From Symsagittifera roscoffensis (lineage: Eukaryota > Xenacoelomorpha > Acoela > Convolutidae), in NCBI RefSeq assembly GCF_963678635.1, contig NC_087070.1, forward strand, positions 12,622,539-12,682,538: a stretch of DNA of 60,000 nt, read 5' to 3'. This document shows positions 11,761 to 22,989 of the stretch, piece by piece. Below the pieces are notes generated by a model, which did not search any database, was not told the DNA's origin, and saw only the letters and a list, made by a program, of their open reading frames with translations. How positions within the stretch are numbered: the first letter of the stretch is position 1; every line of letters begins with the position of its first letter. A program made the translations under genes and the position numbers.

Positions 11761-12688
11761 TGAAACATATACCAAATTTTCCCACTATCTTAAGGCCGAT
11801 TCAAAAGGAAAGGATGATATTGTCTGCCCGCTTTCCTGAAACCAACGGTCTTTCGCTTGAAGGTAAAGAAATTTTCCCTCATCGATCATACGCTATACCG
11901 AGACGGAAAGGTTGTTATACACGACCTTAACGTCACCCCCGTGCTCCGCAACCTACACAAATTGACATTAAACCACCAGGGAAATTACCGCGAAGAAGTA
12001 TTTTATAGAGGGAGACCTCTAAAGCAAGTGTAAAGAAGTCTGCTTCGAGTGTATCACGTGCACCGAAGCCAGGATGATTTTATACGACGATGTCCCTATG
12101 CGGCACTTATCAGCCAAGACCCGCGAACGAATATGCCGGACGATTATGACACCGGTGAAGAAAGAGAAGGGAAATCGTTCGCATAATCATCGCGTCCCTG
12201 TCTTCATTGCCGGGAAAAACCCTATTGCCACCCAGGACTGCGATAGCGCCAACATTCGTACGCACGAACCGATTACTATTGAAGGTGCTTGTACTCTTTC
12301 TTCTTGTTTACTGGTTTGCATACATTACCTTATTATCGGGAGAAAGGTACAGTCGTACCGCCTGCAACGGACCTTAGAGTATCGGCAATCGTGCGAACAA
12401 AAGCGGTTAGGCTCCTATTATTACCCTTATCACGATCCCAACAAAACATTATTATCCCGAGGAGTGATTGATTTCGACATGCACCTTCTCGCCGAAATGC
12501 TCGGATTACATATATACAAGTACCGGACCGACCTAAGTCCCCCTAAGTGGAGTTACATCGCGGGGGATAAGCACGGAAAGAACGGATCGGAAGCCATCTG
12601 CCTCCAGTACTGGATGCAACATGAGGGGGTACATAAGGGGGAGGGGCACGTCGCCCTTATTACTGGGATGCGTCCAAAAACGTCCTAG
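11761..12688 (+). pseudogene. Integrase zinc domain + OTU-like cysteine protease relic
   Basis: Three frames in a row form one broken gene. A frame from about 11838 to 12033 contains an HX5H pair (LHKLTLNHQG) and, after a frameshift near 12030, a cysteine cluster CFECITC, together like the HHCC domain of retroelement integrases. The frame then runs on through 12074-12688. Its second half looks like an OTU-type cysteine protease: Cys73 sits in an EGAC motif (OTU families usually have DG-x-C), and His192 in GHVALITGM follows an ..LLAEMLGLHIYKY strand-helix pattern. OTU modules are known in some retroelement polyproteins. The ATG at 12074 is internal, not a real start. The integrase core between the two parts is missing or unrecognisable. 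Confidence 0.45.
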
Positions 12689-13058
12689 ATTTATCCAAAA
12701 TCCACTTTTACTTTCACCTTTCATATTATTACATATATCCACCTCATTTTCATCTTGTTATTTAATTTCCACCAATTTGGATATATATTATGCATGCTTC
12801 GATTCGTTCAACTCTGACAAATACTTACAACTAATATTTACTAGCTTATAGGACGTTCGATTTTGGGCTGTGCTAATACTTCTAATCTGAATCGCCGCTT
12901 ACTTCAATTGCTGTAAAACGTGAGTAATCTTGCGGTATAAACTTTCAATAATTTGTTTTGAATATTTTGTAACCTGTATTTTTAGCCCCTCTTTTCACTT
13001 AACTTAGAAACAACCCCTTTTTGTCCTATTTAGGATCAATTTCGAATCGAATATCAAC

Positions 13059-13430
13059 ATGCCCTACAAGCAAATTTGGGTCCTGAATTTTGAAGGGGTG
13101 TGGCCTAAGGCTGACCCCTTCTTCTGGTTCGAACGGCCGGAGAAAAACGACTTCCCCCTTCGGATCCTCACGATTGGCGCGGCGGCCTACCTAGGAGACG
13201 TCCGTGGGGACTTCGATGTGTTTCCACTGAAGATTACATTCCTACGGAATAGGCAAGAAGAACTCACGTCGTTAAACCCAGGAAGCCCTGTCGCCCGGGA
13301 ACTGATACGCCAGTTGAAGACATGGGCGAAGAACCTTGGTTAAGAACAAAAAGAATTAAAGGCCGATATTGGTAAGGTCGGGTCACTCGTTGACCTGGCC
13401 TCTGAATTTATCGATCTATTGATGTAAATA
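13059..13430 (+). CDS. Unrecognised small ORF, one in-frame stop
   Basis: The frame starts with ATG at 13059 (MPYKQIWVLNFEGVWP), is open for 94 codons, meets TAA at 13341-13343, and then continues in the same frame for 28 more codons to a TAA at 13425-13427. It has even codon use and is GC-richer than its flanks, which argues for a real or recently real gene. A possible 5' intron precedes it: donor-like AAC|GTGAGT near 12918 and acceptor-like tttttgtcctatttag at 13019-13034. I recognise no domain. Position downstream of the integrase/OTU relic suggests a last ORF of the same element, but this is inference. Confidence 0.4.
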
Positions 13431-13978
13431 TTACTCTCCAATATGTATATTATCGGATTGAATTTGAATATTAACTGCGTTTCCTGGCTATTGAGTTTAG
13501 TTAGAATCTACAGTCTTCTCTCCTATTATCTTAATCCCCGAATAAGGGAGCCGCGCCGCTTAATATTCCTATCTTAGATCTTAGTGTAATCGCAGACCCT
13601 TTAGTCAACTTCCCCGAAATAAAAAAGATACAGGTTCCTAGAGTATAGCACTAATGGATGTAAGGTCAAGCCTCGCTTGACTCGGGGAAATGACTAGTAC
13701 AACAATTTACTCTTCAAAGTATAACCCAACCTCTCTCTCAATCATAAGTCAGGGTATACCTGTCAGGAGGTGGGATTACACAACCATGTAAGTAGCACCG
13801 AATACACTGAACTTGGATATGAAAGTTTGACTAATAAGTTTAACTCACGGCCGGTCGACTGGCTCCTCTCCCTCTCACTCACACTAGCATTCACCCGCCT
13901 CTCTACTCTCACAGGGTCGCACTGGTCCCCACTCTTGGTCCACGTTTGGAGGTGCCTTTCCACTTGCCCCTCATGTAG
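13431..13978. other. Spacer between two LTR-element relics
   Basis: No gene is seen. On the minus strand the word aagggtctgcgattaca (about 13595-13610) resembles the plus-strand word at 9826, and aataaa occurs at 13619. The stretch may be the 3' LTR of the minus-strand env-bearing element, but no second copy exists in the window to define it. Confidence 0.35.
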
Positions 13979-16116
13979 CTAATCCCTCTCCCTACCAGCG
14001 GGGTGCTGGTCGCATCGCTCGCGTCCGTCACTCTCGAAAGACTCACATCCTCGAACGAAGGACTCTCGGGAACCCTCGGGGGTAGGAATATCTGCTCGAT
14101 GGTCCTTGGGGGTAACTGTTGGGTCTCGCGGGGCCCCCTCTCGAACTGTGGGTCGTATCTGGGTGGCGGAACCTCTCGGGTTCAGGATGGAGGTGCACAA
14201 CAATAAGAATCCTCGAATTCTTCGCCCCGTCGGCGTCGCATATTCACTCGTAACAATCGTGACCTCCTTGAAAAACATCGCCAATACACACGCTAAGATC
14301 AAGAACACTGTCACTAACAGCCAAACCAACACTCCCAATTGTACGGGTCCGTTCCGCAGCATCTGCCAGTGAAAGGGAGTATGTTTCCGTAGAATTTTGT
14401 CGGCAAAGGTTTCGCGATCTCAGTCAGGGCTTCTTCATCCACGGATCCCTCAGGCAACTTGATCAGATTCAGTCGGAGTGTTTCGACCATCTCACTCCTC
14501 GTCTGCTCTCGTAAGATCTCCGGTATCACCACTCCTGGGAGATTCTTTTCGGCTTCTTTCAAAGTAGCAAACAAACTTTGGTTCAACGGGTGCTGTCTAA
14601 TCTCCACTGTCAGTCCAGTCTCGTACTGGCAATTCTGGGGTCCGGTACTAACACCAAGCACCATCTGGCGTTTCGATCCTTCCGTCACAGCTGGGTCGTA
14701 TGAGGCAACTTCTGCAACCTGCTATAGGTTCACCCCTCTCCTTAGCTCCTCTTCTGTAGTTGAAAAGGGTATAGTCGTCATCCCGTGAGGCCACCAGATA
14801 AGTTGAATCTTCTAAGTACAGGGCTGTAGGGGTCTCGGGTAGGACAATTACTCCTTGAGGGCACAACTTCAACGCATTCGTTGGTAGATCGAAGAAAAGG
14901 CTCGCCAGGCAAGATGACTCGCTGCTCCGGGACATCGCAAAGGGTCGGAAGCAAAGTTTCAACCGACTGCTTCCGCTGCAGTGTGCTGCTATTACTTCAC
15001 CGGATACTTCCGCGAAATTATCCCGTCTTTCCGACAACAGCAAGTGGGTATGTACGAACTTATACTGAGTCGCTGTGGATCCTCCATTGGCTGGTTGCGG
15101 GAGAGGAATCACCCTGTAGACGTCGTGCAAGCCCATCGTATCATGCACGGGAATGTTGATCAAGACATTGATTCCCGTCTTCGTAATTACTGTCGACTGC
15201 ACCAACTCGAAACCATAGTACGTCATCAGCTCGGTCCTGGGGATGGCTACCGGCATCTTGTTCAAATGGATGCCATCCAAGATCTTCGTCAATACTTCCG
15301 ATGGTACAAGTGTCGCTGGAATATAGCCCCGGGTCAGTGAGCTCAACGCATCGTCCATGATATACCCGTAATTATGAACGGCCATTTTAAACGCTATCAA
15401 TTCAGCTCTGATGGTGTCTAGTGTCTGTGAGTGGTTCGCAATCACAGTTGAGTATTTGACAGCTTGACTATAGAGGGAGTTCCAGTTGTACATCTTGCAC
15501 GCACTGTTCCCTTTTCGTTGATCATCCGTTCCGCCTAGGAGATGCTTTAGTTTTCCCCTGGATAATTCAAGTTCGCATTCGAGTCGTGAGATAGCAGCTT
15601 CAGCTGGGTTTGGGTCTTGTTGAGGCAGAACCCCTCCTTCAATATCGGGGCTAGGACTATCGCTGCTGCAATCCCTCCGAGTGCTGACTTGATCCACCTT
15701 CCTCTCGGAGAACTCTCTTTGTGTTCGTCGACAAAGGTCGTGGCCCGATTCCTCATCTCGTGGAGAACGGCTTCTATCTCACTGATCTCGTATTCGATTC
15801 CCTTGAATGCCAGGTAGGTTAAATTCACAAATGCTTCCGTAGTGAGTCTGTCTCCGCAAATCTTGCCGTTCCACTCTTTCCAACGTTCTGTCAACATATA
15901 CTGATGTTCCTGGAAAGCGATGTCCAGGAGAGTCTGATTGACCGCAGGGACCACAGGGAACGGCACTGAGACCCAAGACGTTTCCATCGCACTCGCAATG
16001 ATGAGGGGAGTTTCCGCCATGAACACTGCTCCGGCCGTGTGGTTGATCGTCATCGCAGAAGAGGGCCAAACACCGAGGATTAGGAGAATCACCAGTCCGA
16101 CCAGTCGTGAGTTCAA
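13979..16116 (-). pseudogene. Errantivirus-like class I envelope, broken
   Basis: Four overlapping minus-strand frames (16116-15547, 15697-14648, 14688-14314, 14362-13979) form one envelope gene broken by three frameshifts. The first starts with a signal peptide (LVGLVILLILGVWP) and contains N-glycosylation sites. A basic cleavage-like site, SPRGRW, is followed by a glycine/alanine-rich fusion-peptide-like stretch, the layout of insect errantivirus Env and baculovirus F proteins. The next two frames hold the ectodomain, with the helix-then-TLVPSEVLTKIL pattern typical of this family. The last frame has the membrane anchor (VLVWLLVTVFLILACVLAMFF) and a hydrophilic tail. Env mediates cell entry in active relatives. 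This copy cannot encode one. Confidence 0.75.
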
Positions 16117-16409
16117 ATGTACGCTACAATTTACGATCTAAACAACACTACTATAAGGATGAGACTACGGAGCGTAGGGTCTTGAGATTCTTAAGTATCC
16201 CTCCCAGATTTACCAGAGAAAACTATACTAGTCTATCGATGTCCCCTTAATTCCATTACCATTCAACAATCACAGTCTAATATAATATCCCTGAGTCATC
16301 TATCATTTCTAAGTCTTAACTCTACACTACGAGTTCCCTCCTTCAATCAGTTATTATTGGGGGGGGGGGAAGAATTATATAAATGAGACTAGTTAGGTTC
16401 AGGTTGAAG

Positions 16410-17708
16410 CTATCTCCGGTCGAATTCGTCGATCCCAAAGCGGACAGGTGGTCTTCGCCTCCGCGTTAGTCGCTCAAGCTCCTCCACACCTCGCTCAGCA
16501 CTCCGCTCCCTCGGTTCGTCGGGTTCGGGAAAATTGTCGTCCCCCGGGTCCGGCACATGCGAGGGTTCTTCTTCTCTCCTGGCTTCCAGTTCTACTGCGT
16601 CGTAAGTCTCCACCGCGTCAGCCTCGGTGAGGGGTTGTTCCTCCTCGGGAGCTGGGTTAACTCGGGCCTCGTTATCCGCTCGACCGCGGATCGGCAATTG
16701 GGCAACAGGTAGCCTTACTGGTCTCGAGTCGCGGGTCCCTTCAATGGCCATCTCCACTTCGTCATCCGTAATTCCAGGGTCGTCTACGTAGGGCTTCAAC
16801 ATTTTAAAGTGCAAATAGCGAACCTTCGCCGGGTTGGAGGTTCTAGCCACTTTATAAATCACCTCAGAGACCTTGGTTAAAAGCACGTAAGGTCCTTCCC
16901 AGGGCAGGAAGAACTTCTTCGACTTTATCTTCTCCTTGGCCCAAACCCAAACTTTATCGCCCGTCGCATAAGAATCCACATGAACTCTCTTTCGATACTG
17001 GTCCTTCTGACGTCGCTGATTCGTCCCTAAAAATTCCCGAGCACTGCTGTGGGCATCCCGGAATTGTTCATCGAGCCATTCGACAAAACCGTCCTGTATG
17101 GGAATCACGTCATGCGGTTTCGGATAGAATAGGTCAATCGGATATTGAATTTCCTGCCCGTGAACCAAATTACAAGGGGTCGCTCCCGTTGTCCTGTGTA
17201 TCGTTGTATTCCCTTGGGGATGGTAAGGGGAAGTTCGGGATTTATCAATTCCTAACAGCCGACACATCTCGTGAATTAGGTTGCTCCCGAAGTTCTTCCC
17301 TTGATCGGTATGCAAAACATTCGGGGCTCCGAATTTGAGTACCCAGTTCTCCACTATCTCTCTGGCCACCTCCGCCGAGTCCGTAGATACAAGGGGTGCC
17401 GCTATCGCAAATTTCGTAAATAGATCAGTCATCACTAATATGTGCTTCGCTCGTGATTTGGCCGCCATCGCCACGGGTCCTAGGATATCAGCCACCACAG
17501 TATTGAATCTAATCCCCACTTTGAAAGGAACGAGTCCTGCGACCCTCTTCTTCCCTCCTGTACCTCTGACATCGCAAGTGAGACACCATTGAATCTTCTT
17601 TTCCACATCGGTCCTCATGGTTGGCCACCAAAACCGCTGGCGGATTCGAGAAAGCGTCTTCTCGACCGCAAAGTGTCCCCCACTCATATGTGATGAGTGC
17701 AGTTGCAC
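16410..17708 (-). pseudogene. Gypsy integrase with a deletion across the catalytic Glu
   Basis: The zinc domain (HSSHMSGGH.. and WCLTC) and the first two catalytic aspartates (VVADILGP; LHTDQGKNF) are intact. After SPYHPQGN the sequence jumps directly to TTIHRTTGATP, which in Ty3/Gypsy integrases lies many residues later. The segment with the third catalytic residue, Glu, is missing and the frame is kept. The C-terminal part has the basic KVWVWAKEKIKSKKFFLPWEGPY region (GPY/F module) and an acidic/arginine tail. In frame with RNase H upstream. Confidence 0.85.
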
Positions 17709-17828
17709 AAGAGTTTCCTTTCTTCCCGCTGCGGGGACGACTGTCTGTAGTGTCGGGTATAAATCGTCCTTCGAGAACCACTTCTTATAGAGTATCCCGT
17801 CCCTGATGCTCAGTTCGTTCCATCTCGA

Positions 17829-18773
17829 TCAATATGCTAACGCTTCGGGTCCGTACTGTATCGCCTGTTCCTTCGGAATGAGGTTCGTTCCTATCGAAGG
17901 CATATCGCACTTGCCGCCCTCTAACTCCGCCCAGTAGAACACCTGGGAAATGGCGTCATCTTCTCTCTGCAATCTCGAAATCTCTGATGGGGTTCGCTCC
18001 CATGTGATGGCCTCATGTTCGGTGTCGGCCCCTTCCTCGTTTAGGACTGCAACTGTCTCGACTCCTGGGGTTTCGACTCTCCATAGTGCTTCCTCGAGGG
18101 ACACGGGTTCGGGGCATGGGCCGAAAGCCTCCTCTCGTTCGCCTGGTAGACAATCCGGTCCCTGCTCCAGCATTCGGGGTAAACCCTCAGCGTTTCCATG
18201 TTTATTTCCAGCACGATGAACCACTTGAAACTCGAATCCTTGAAGTTGTTGCTGCATCCTGAACGTCATCCCATCGGGTTCTTTCTGCTTAAACAGCCAC
18301 TGGAGGCTCGAGTGATCTGTCCGAAGCACAAACTTCACTCCCCAGATGTAGGACTTGAACCATTTCACTGCCTGGACCACCGCCAGCGCTTCACGCTTCG
18401 TAGTGGAATAATTCGTTTCCGTTTTCGAGAGGACCCGACTCGCAAACACTAACGGCCGTTCGTCGTCATGGATGACATTGGACAGCACCGCCCCCAGCAC
18501 CGTGTTGCTCGCATCCGTGTCTAGAATGAAACTCCCGGTGTAGTCTGGGAATTCCAAGACCGGAGCGGTGATGAGCTCCCGTTTTAGTCGTTCGAAGGCC
18601 GCCTGGCATTCGTCTGTCCACACGAAGGGTACCTTCTTTTTGGTGAGTGAGGACAACCGGCTAGCTATCCCTGCGAAGTCCTTCACGAATCGGCGGTAGT
18701 AATTGCAAAATCCCAAGAAGGATCTCACACCCTTCACGGTGGTGGGCACCGGCCAGTTAGAAACTACCTCCAC
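17829..18773 (-). pseudogene. Gypsy RT thumb / RNase H region
   Basis: This continues the RT frame. FLGFCNYYRRFVKDFA is the RT connection, and RNase H follows with ILDTDAS, TKREALAVV, LRTDHSSLQW and GNAEGLPR. The last motif normally carries Asp (NADGLSR) but here has Glu. The stop TGA at 17829-17831 is again in frame with the integrase that follows, so pol was one ORF. The apparent start is a GTG and not a biological start. Confidence 0.8.
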
Positions 18774-19691
18774 TTACTTGGGGTCCACTTGGATCCCTTC
18801 ATTTCCGATGATGTGGCTCAAGTAGATGACTTCTTTATGAACCAGTCTGCGCTTCTTTGGTTTCAATTTTAGGTTCGCAGCTCTCAAGAGCTGGAAGGTA
18901 GCCCGCAATTGCTTAAAGTGGTCATCCTCGGTTGGACTGTAGACCAGCACGTCCGTCAAGAACACCAGGGCCCACTTCCACAAGTGCTCCCTGAACAACT
19001 TGCTCATCAACCGCTGGAAGGTTCCCGGGGCATTGGATAATCCAAATGGCATCATGACATATTCGTAAAACCCGCCGCCAGGAGTGACGAAGGCTGTCTT
19101 GTGTCGGTCCTTTTCAGCCACTGGAACTTGCCAATAACCACTTGCCAAACCCAGGGAGGAAAAATACTTCTGACCATTCAGTGCATCGAAAGTCTGATGT
19201 ATCTTTGGGATTGGGAAAGCATCCTTGACAGTCACGTCGTTTAACTTCCGATAGTCCACGCAGAACCGCCAACTGCCGTCTTTCTTCGTCTGGAGGACGA
19301 TCGGGGCACTGTATGGGCTTTTGGAGGGCTGGTTCACACCCCTCTTCCACATGCTCTGAACTTCTTCTCGGATGATGGGTAACTTGGCGGGGGAAGCCCG
19401 GTGAGGGGGAATTTTAATCGGGCAAGTATCCCCGGTGTCGATCTTGTCCGTCACTAGGTTAGTCTGACCCAATTCCGCATCCGTTAAGGCAAACACATCT
19501 CTATACTCCTGAACTAACTCCTTCAGTCGTGTCCTTTCAGTCTCGGTCACATCGGGGGCTGACAAATCCAGGATTTTCTCGACATCTTCATTTAGGTGCC
19601 GTTGGGCCTGCCCTTGAAGACATTCGGGATCACCTTCGTCGACAGCTCGTACCTCATGGCCTCCATCAAGGGAGGGCCAATCGTCCACCAC
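18774..19691 (-). pseudogene. Gypsy reverse transcriptase, catalytically dead
   Basis: Typical Ty3/Gypsy RT blocks are present in order: WRFCVDYRKLNDVTVKDAFP, then the strand that normally reads LDL-x-SGYWQ, then MPFGLSNAPGTFQRLM, then the FLDD-type active site. Two of the three catalytic aspartates are gone: the first motif reads SSLGLASGYWQ (Asp to Gly, codon GGT), and the active-site box reads FLTDVLVYS (first Asp replaced by Thr). The frame ends at TAA 18774-18776 and continues in the same frame into the RNase H part, so this stop is a nonsense mutation rather than a gene border. Confidence 0.85.
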
Positions 19692-20050
19692 ATCGCCCGG
19701 TCCATACGAAGGTTCCGACCCAACTTCCGGGACTGTTGAGTATGCTCCCGAAAGGGTGGGAGGTGACGATACTTCTTTGGATTCGCTGACCTCTGGATCT
19801 CGTCGTCAATAGAGCCTAGCTTCAGGTTCATGGCAACCCATCCTTCAACTCCTACTTGACGTCCATCCGCAGTCTCTAATGTCCCTTTGTATGGCTTTAG
19901 GGTCGGGGCCGATACAAGGTTCCGGTACACTTCACTTCCGATAAGGTTGATCGTCGCTCCCGTATCCACCAGGGCTTTCACTGGGTTCCATCCTAGTCGT
20001 GCCTCTGCTATTAAACCGAAGGGTGCTTCTGGGACTTGGCATACGCTCAC
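19592..20050 (-). pseudogene. Gypsy aspartic protease region
   Basis: The frame carries the retropepsin signature ALVDTGATINLIG about 25 residues in, the active-site loop that cuts Gag-Pol. The listed start is a GTG codon. The frame simply emerges from an upstream stop and is part of a longer polyprotein. It leaves the reverse-transcriptase frame by a frameshift near 19800, since the two overlap in different frames at 19592-19691. The residues after about 85 therefore are probably an out-of-frame tail. Confidence 0.75.
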
Positions 20051-20075
20051 AAACTCCAGCGACGTCTCGGTCTAG

Positions 20076-21244
20076 CACTGGATACTCGAGGTCCGTTTCG
20101 GTTCTTCGGGTAGCGAGGGGGTCGTTTCGTGAAACAGCGACTAGACCTGTTCCGTTCCACTCGGTCTTTTAGTCTGCTTCAGGATTCGGGGAGTGTTCGT
20201 GGGTGTAGCACGGTGGGTTAGGCCGGCTATGGAGCATGCTCAGGACGTCCTCTTCTGGTGGGTTAGGCCAGGAGTGTGGGTATGATTGCATGCTGGTTTT
20301 TTGAGGGGCCCTGTTTTGTGCTAACGTTTTATGTTAGATTGTTTCAAATTTTTTCCTTTGTTGCTTTGGTTGTGTCCTTTTTTCAAATAAATCGAATTGT
20401 TTTTGGTTTGGGTTTGTCTTGCGACTTTTTGGTGTTTTATTGTTTCTTTTTTAGACTTGTTAATAGTCTTCAAAAGAATAAATTATCCAGTTTTTAAGCT
20501 GGGTTAATCCGGTTTGGGTACCGTGGGTTTTCTTTTCTTAGTCATGCTGTTAGTTTGTGGTTTATGGTTTTTAGTAAGCTGCACTGCTTAGTTTAGGTTA
20601 TTATATAATTCCTTTCCAACCGGGTTAAAGGAAAGTTGGAAACTTGTTATCGCTTGTTTGAGTTGTTGTTAGTGGAAGTTAAAGTTTGAATTCATTGTTT
20701 TAAACAATTCGTCGTGGGCGAGCTGTGCGATTTTGGATAGAATTCTTGTGCGAGTAAATAGAAAGATAAAAAAGGTTAGTACTGCCTTCTTCTTTGTATA
20801 AATTTACTACTTAGAAACTGAATTTTATTGCTTTATGGGGTTTGAAATTATTATTTGATTTTCATCGTATTGAATTTTACTACATTGGGGAAAATAAAAT
20901 ATAGATTAGTTTACTACTTTGACTATTAAATTTTACTGCATCATTTAGTGCTGAAGGTTAAGTAAGGTTTATAATGGATAAAAGAGTTTGTACTTTTATT
21001 TGTTTTTTCTTGTTTGTAGGTGATCGTGATGTTAAGACTAAAGAAAATATAAAACATTTATAAAGAATGGCTAGTTTTAATTTTGAAATAGTTAGTTTTA
21101 AATTATTCAATTCATACTTACCAAACCGCTGGAAAGAAGCCATGAGGAAAAACTTCGTGAATAGCATCTGATGTGGTTAATAATTTTGCTAATATGCGAA
21201 TAATGTTTTTAGTTTGAAGCAGTGGCCAAAGCAATTGGAGTGCT
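20076..21244. other. T-rich spacer, no gene recognised
   Basis: From about 20290 the plus strand is strikingly T-rich and GC falls sharply, which marks the junction between the Gypsy relic and older DNA. The 73-codon plus frame at 20276-20497 consists of Phe/Leu/Val codons produced by this T-richness and is not a credible membrane protein. I see no repeat. Confidence 0.5.
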
Positions 21245-22875
21245 TTAATGGTTTTGTAGTTCTTCAGTGCCAACGGAAAATTCATTAGGTGTGTTCTGAC
21301 TTAGATTGTAAATTTTGTGATTACATTTAGTGTTGTGAATGAATTCTAAAATGGGTATTTCTACAGGTTGAATATATTCATGCGGAACTATTAGTGGTCG
21401 GGATTCTTCTTCATTGAAGGTCTTGGTGAAGGGACAGAATATATACATCTGGGCGGTGGGGTCGAAGTTAGTATTTTAACGCACTATGTGAAATTAAGAA
21501 AAAACGGTGAGGTGTATTTAGAGTTTATGAATTGAAATCTGTGGTGAGGTTGTCGTGATGGTGTGTGTAAGTCAAAATGATTTTGTATGAAACGATAATA
21601 AGTGTAGGTGTGCGTTTGTTTAGTTCTCAACATGATGTCGTGTGAACAGTGCAAATCACGTTCTTTTGGTGTAAGGAAACGGAAGGTTAGTGAAAAAGTT
21701 TCAAAATATTCGTAAAATGATTCATATGCTTGGATGTCAGATAGCGCTTCTGAAATGATGTGGTCATGCTTTTTATCTACTATACTAAGTGTGAATAATT
21801 AAGATGTTTTAATGAAGAATTTTTCTGTTAGTTGCGGGTTAGCAAATTGATCTTCGTCAAGAAATTGATCGTGGTTAGGTCTGATTATGTTGTGATCATA
21901 ATATTCAATTGAATAGTCGTTAGCTCGGGGTACAGTGAATGTTTTAAGTAATTTTTTAAACCCTATGTATGTAAATTGTCGAGGTGTTAGTGCTGTTGTT
22001 AGTCTAAATAATTCACTCTTATTTCGTTCAATATCTTGTGCGGTGTTAAGGAGAGGTAAAGCAAGGGGATTTGTATAATTATAATAGGCTGTCTAATGAA
22101 GTGTGGTTGTTAATGCATGTTCATCTACAAAATTATGTGGTTCAGGGTTAGGGTGGGATTGATTTAGTGTGTATAGGGGAAATAAAGGTAGGGTTACTTG
22201 GAGGTATTTGGCAGTATTGGTATGGTCTGGATGATTAACGTATTCTCGGGCGGTTCCGGGTTTGGATGGTAATGGGTGATTGGGGAGTTTTCGTTTAAGT
22301 TCTATAAGCACGGTTAGTACTAGTGGATGATTCTGTTGATGTGGATGATTGGGCTTGTGGTGGAGTGTAGTCCGAAGTGTGTGTAGGAGTTGGTGGATTT
22401 GATGATGTTATTGTTGATGATAATTGATGAATAGTTAGAGTGTGGGGGTATTGCAATTGTTGCTGCAGTGTTATGAGGTTGTTTAGTTTATCAGATATTT
22501 GGATGTTGTCAGGTAGTAGGTTGGAGTTACTTGGAAAAAGTGAGAATGAGTAGAGGGGGATATACAATTGGTTTGAGAGTGGATGGGTTGAAAGGAAGGT
22601 TTGGAAAAGGTAGAAGGGCTGGTTTGAGAATAAGTGGAAGGTGATGGTTCGGAGTCGGCAAGTTCATCGGGGGTTTCTAAGTCGAAATTTTCAAATTGTG
22701 AGATATTTTTAAAAACTGTGATATCTGAGCTAGTATCAGAATTCATTCCTGATGATGAGTTAATTTGAGGTGAATCAGGTGGCGGAAAAGCAAAAAGTGG
22801 GATAATAGGGATTGGGTTTTGGAGATTGGCAGGGTGGGAGTTTGAACGATGGAGTGATCCAATTTGTCTGCTCAT
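21245..22875 (-). pseudogene. Degraded long ORF downstream of a glycoprotein relic
   Basis: On the minus strand one frame runs from about 22311 to 21484, interrupted only by TAG at 22093-22095 and TAA at 21799-21801. That is about 275 codons with two stops in AT-rich DNA, far more open than chance. It is flanked by shorter frames in other phases (22875-22483 and 22567-22295, Ser/Pro/Thr-rich; 21448-21245). I recognise no domain. Because it directly follows a chuvirus-like glycoprotein relic on the same strand, a viral nucleoprotein is one possibility, and a gag-like or host gene is another. Confidence 0.4.
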
Positions 22876-22989
22876 CGTCTGCTCTGCTAGGTTTCTAAAA
22901 TTTCGTGAAACTAATGAGAATGGATGGTTGTGATGTAAAATTGTGGTGCTGAAGGGAATACATTTAAATTATTTTGCGATTCGTCGTAT

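Larger units (their letters stand above)
13979..20075 (-). mobile_element. Env-bearing Ty3/Gypsy (errantivirus-like) relic
   Basis: Reading right to left, the minus strand carries protease, reverse transcriptase, RNase H, integrase and envelope in the standard order of an errantivirus-like element. The block is GC-richer than its surroundings, and at about 20290 the composition changes abruptly to T-rich DNA. No gag is recognisable to the right of the protease, so the element is truncated or deleted there. I could not define LTRs. The 16117-16409 spacer between pol and env contains a run of ten G residues and nothing else clear. The genes contain several stops, frameshifts, an integrase deletion and replaced catalytic residues, so the copy is inactive. 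Confidence 0.85.

Noticed and set aside
20276-20497. Phe/Leu/Val-rich 73-codon frame resembling a membrane protein
   Set aside because: The composition follows from T-rich DNA; no start context, no homologous pattern.
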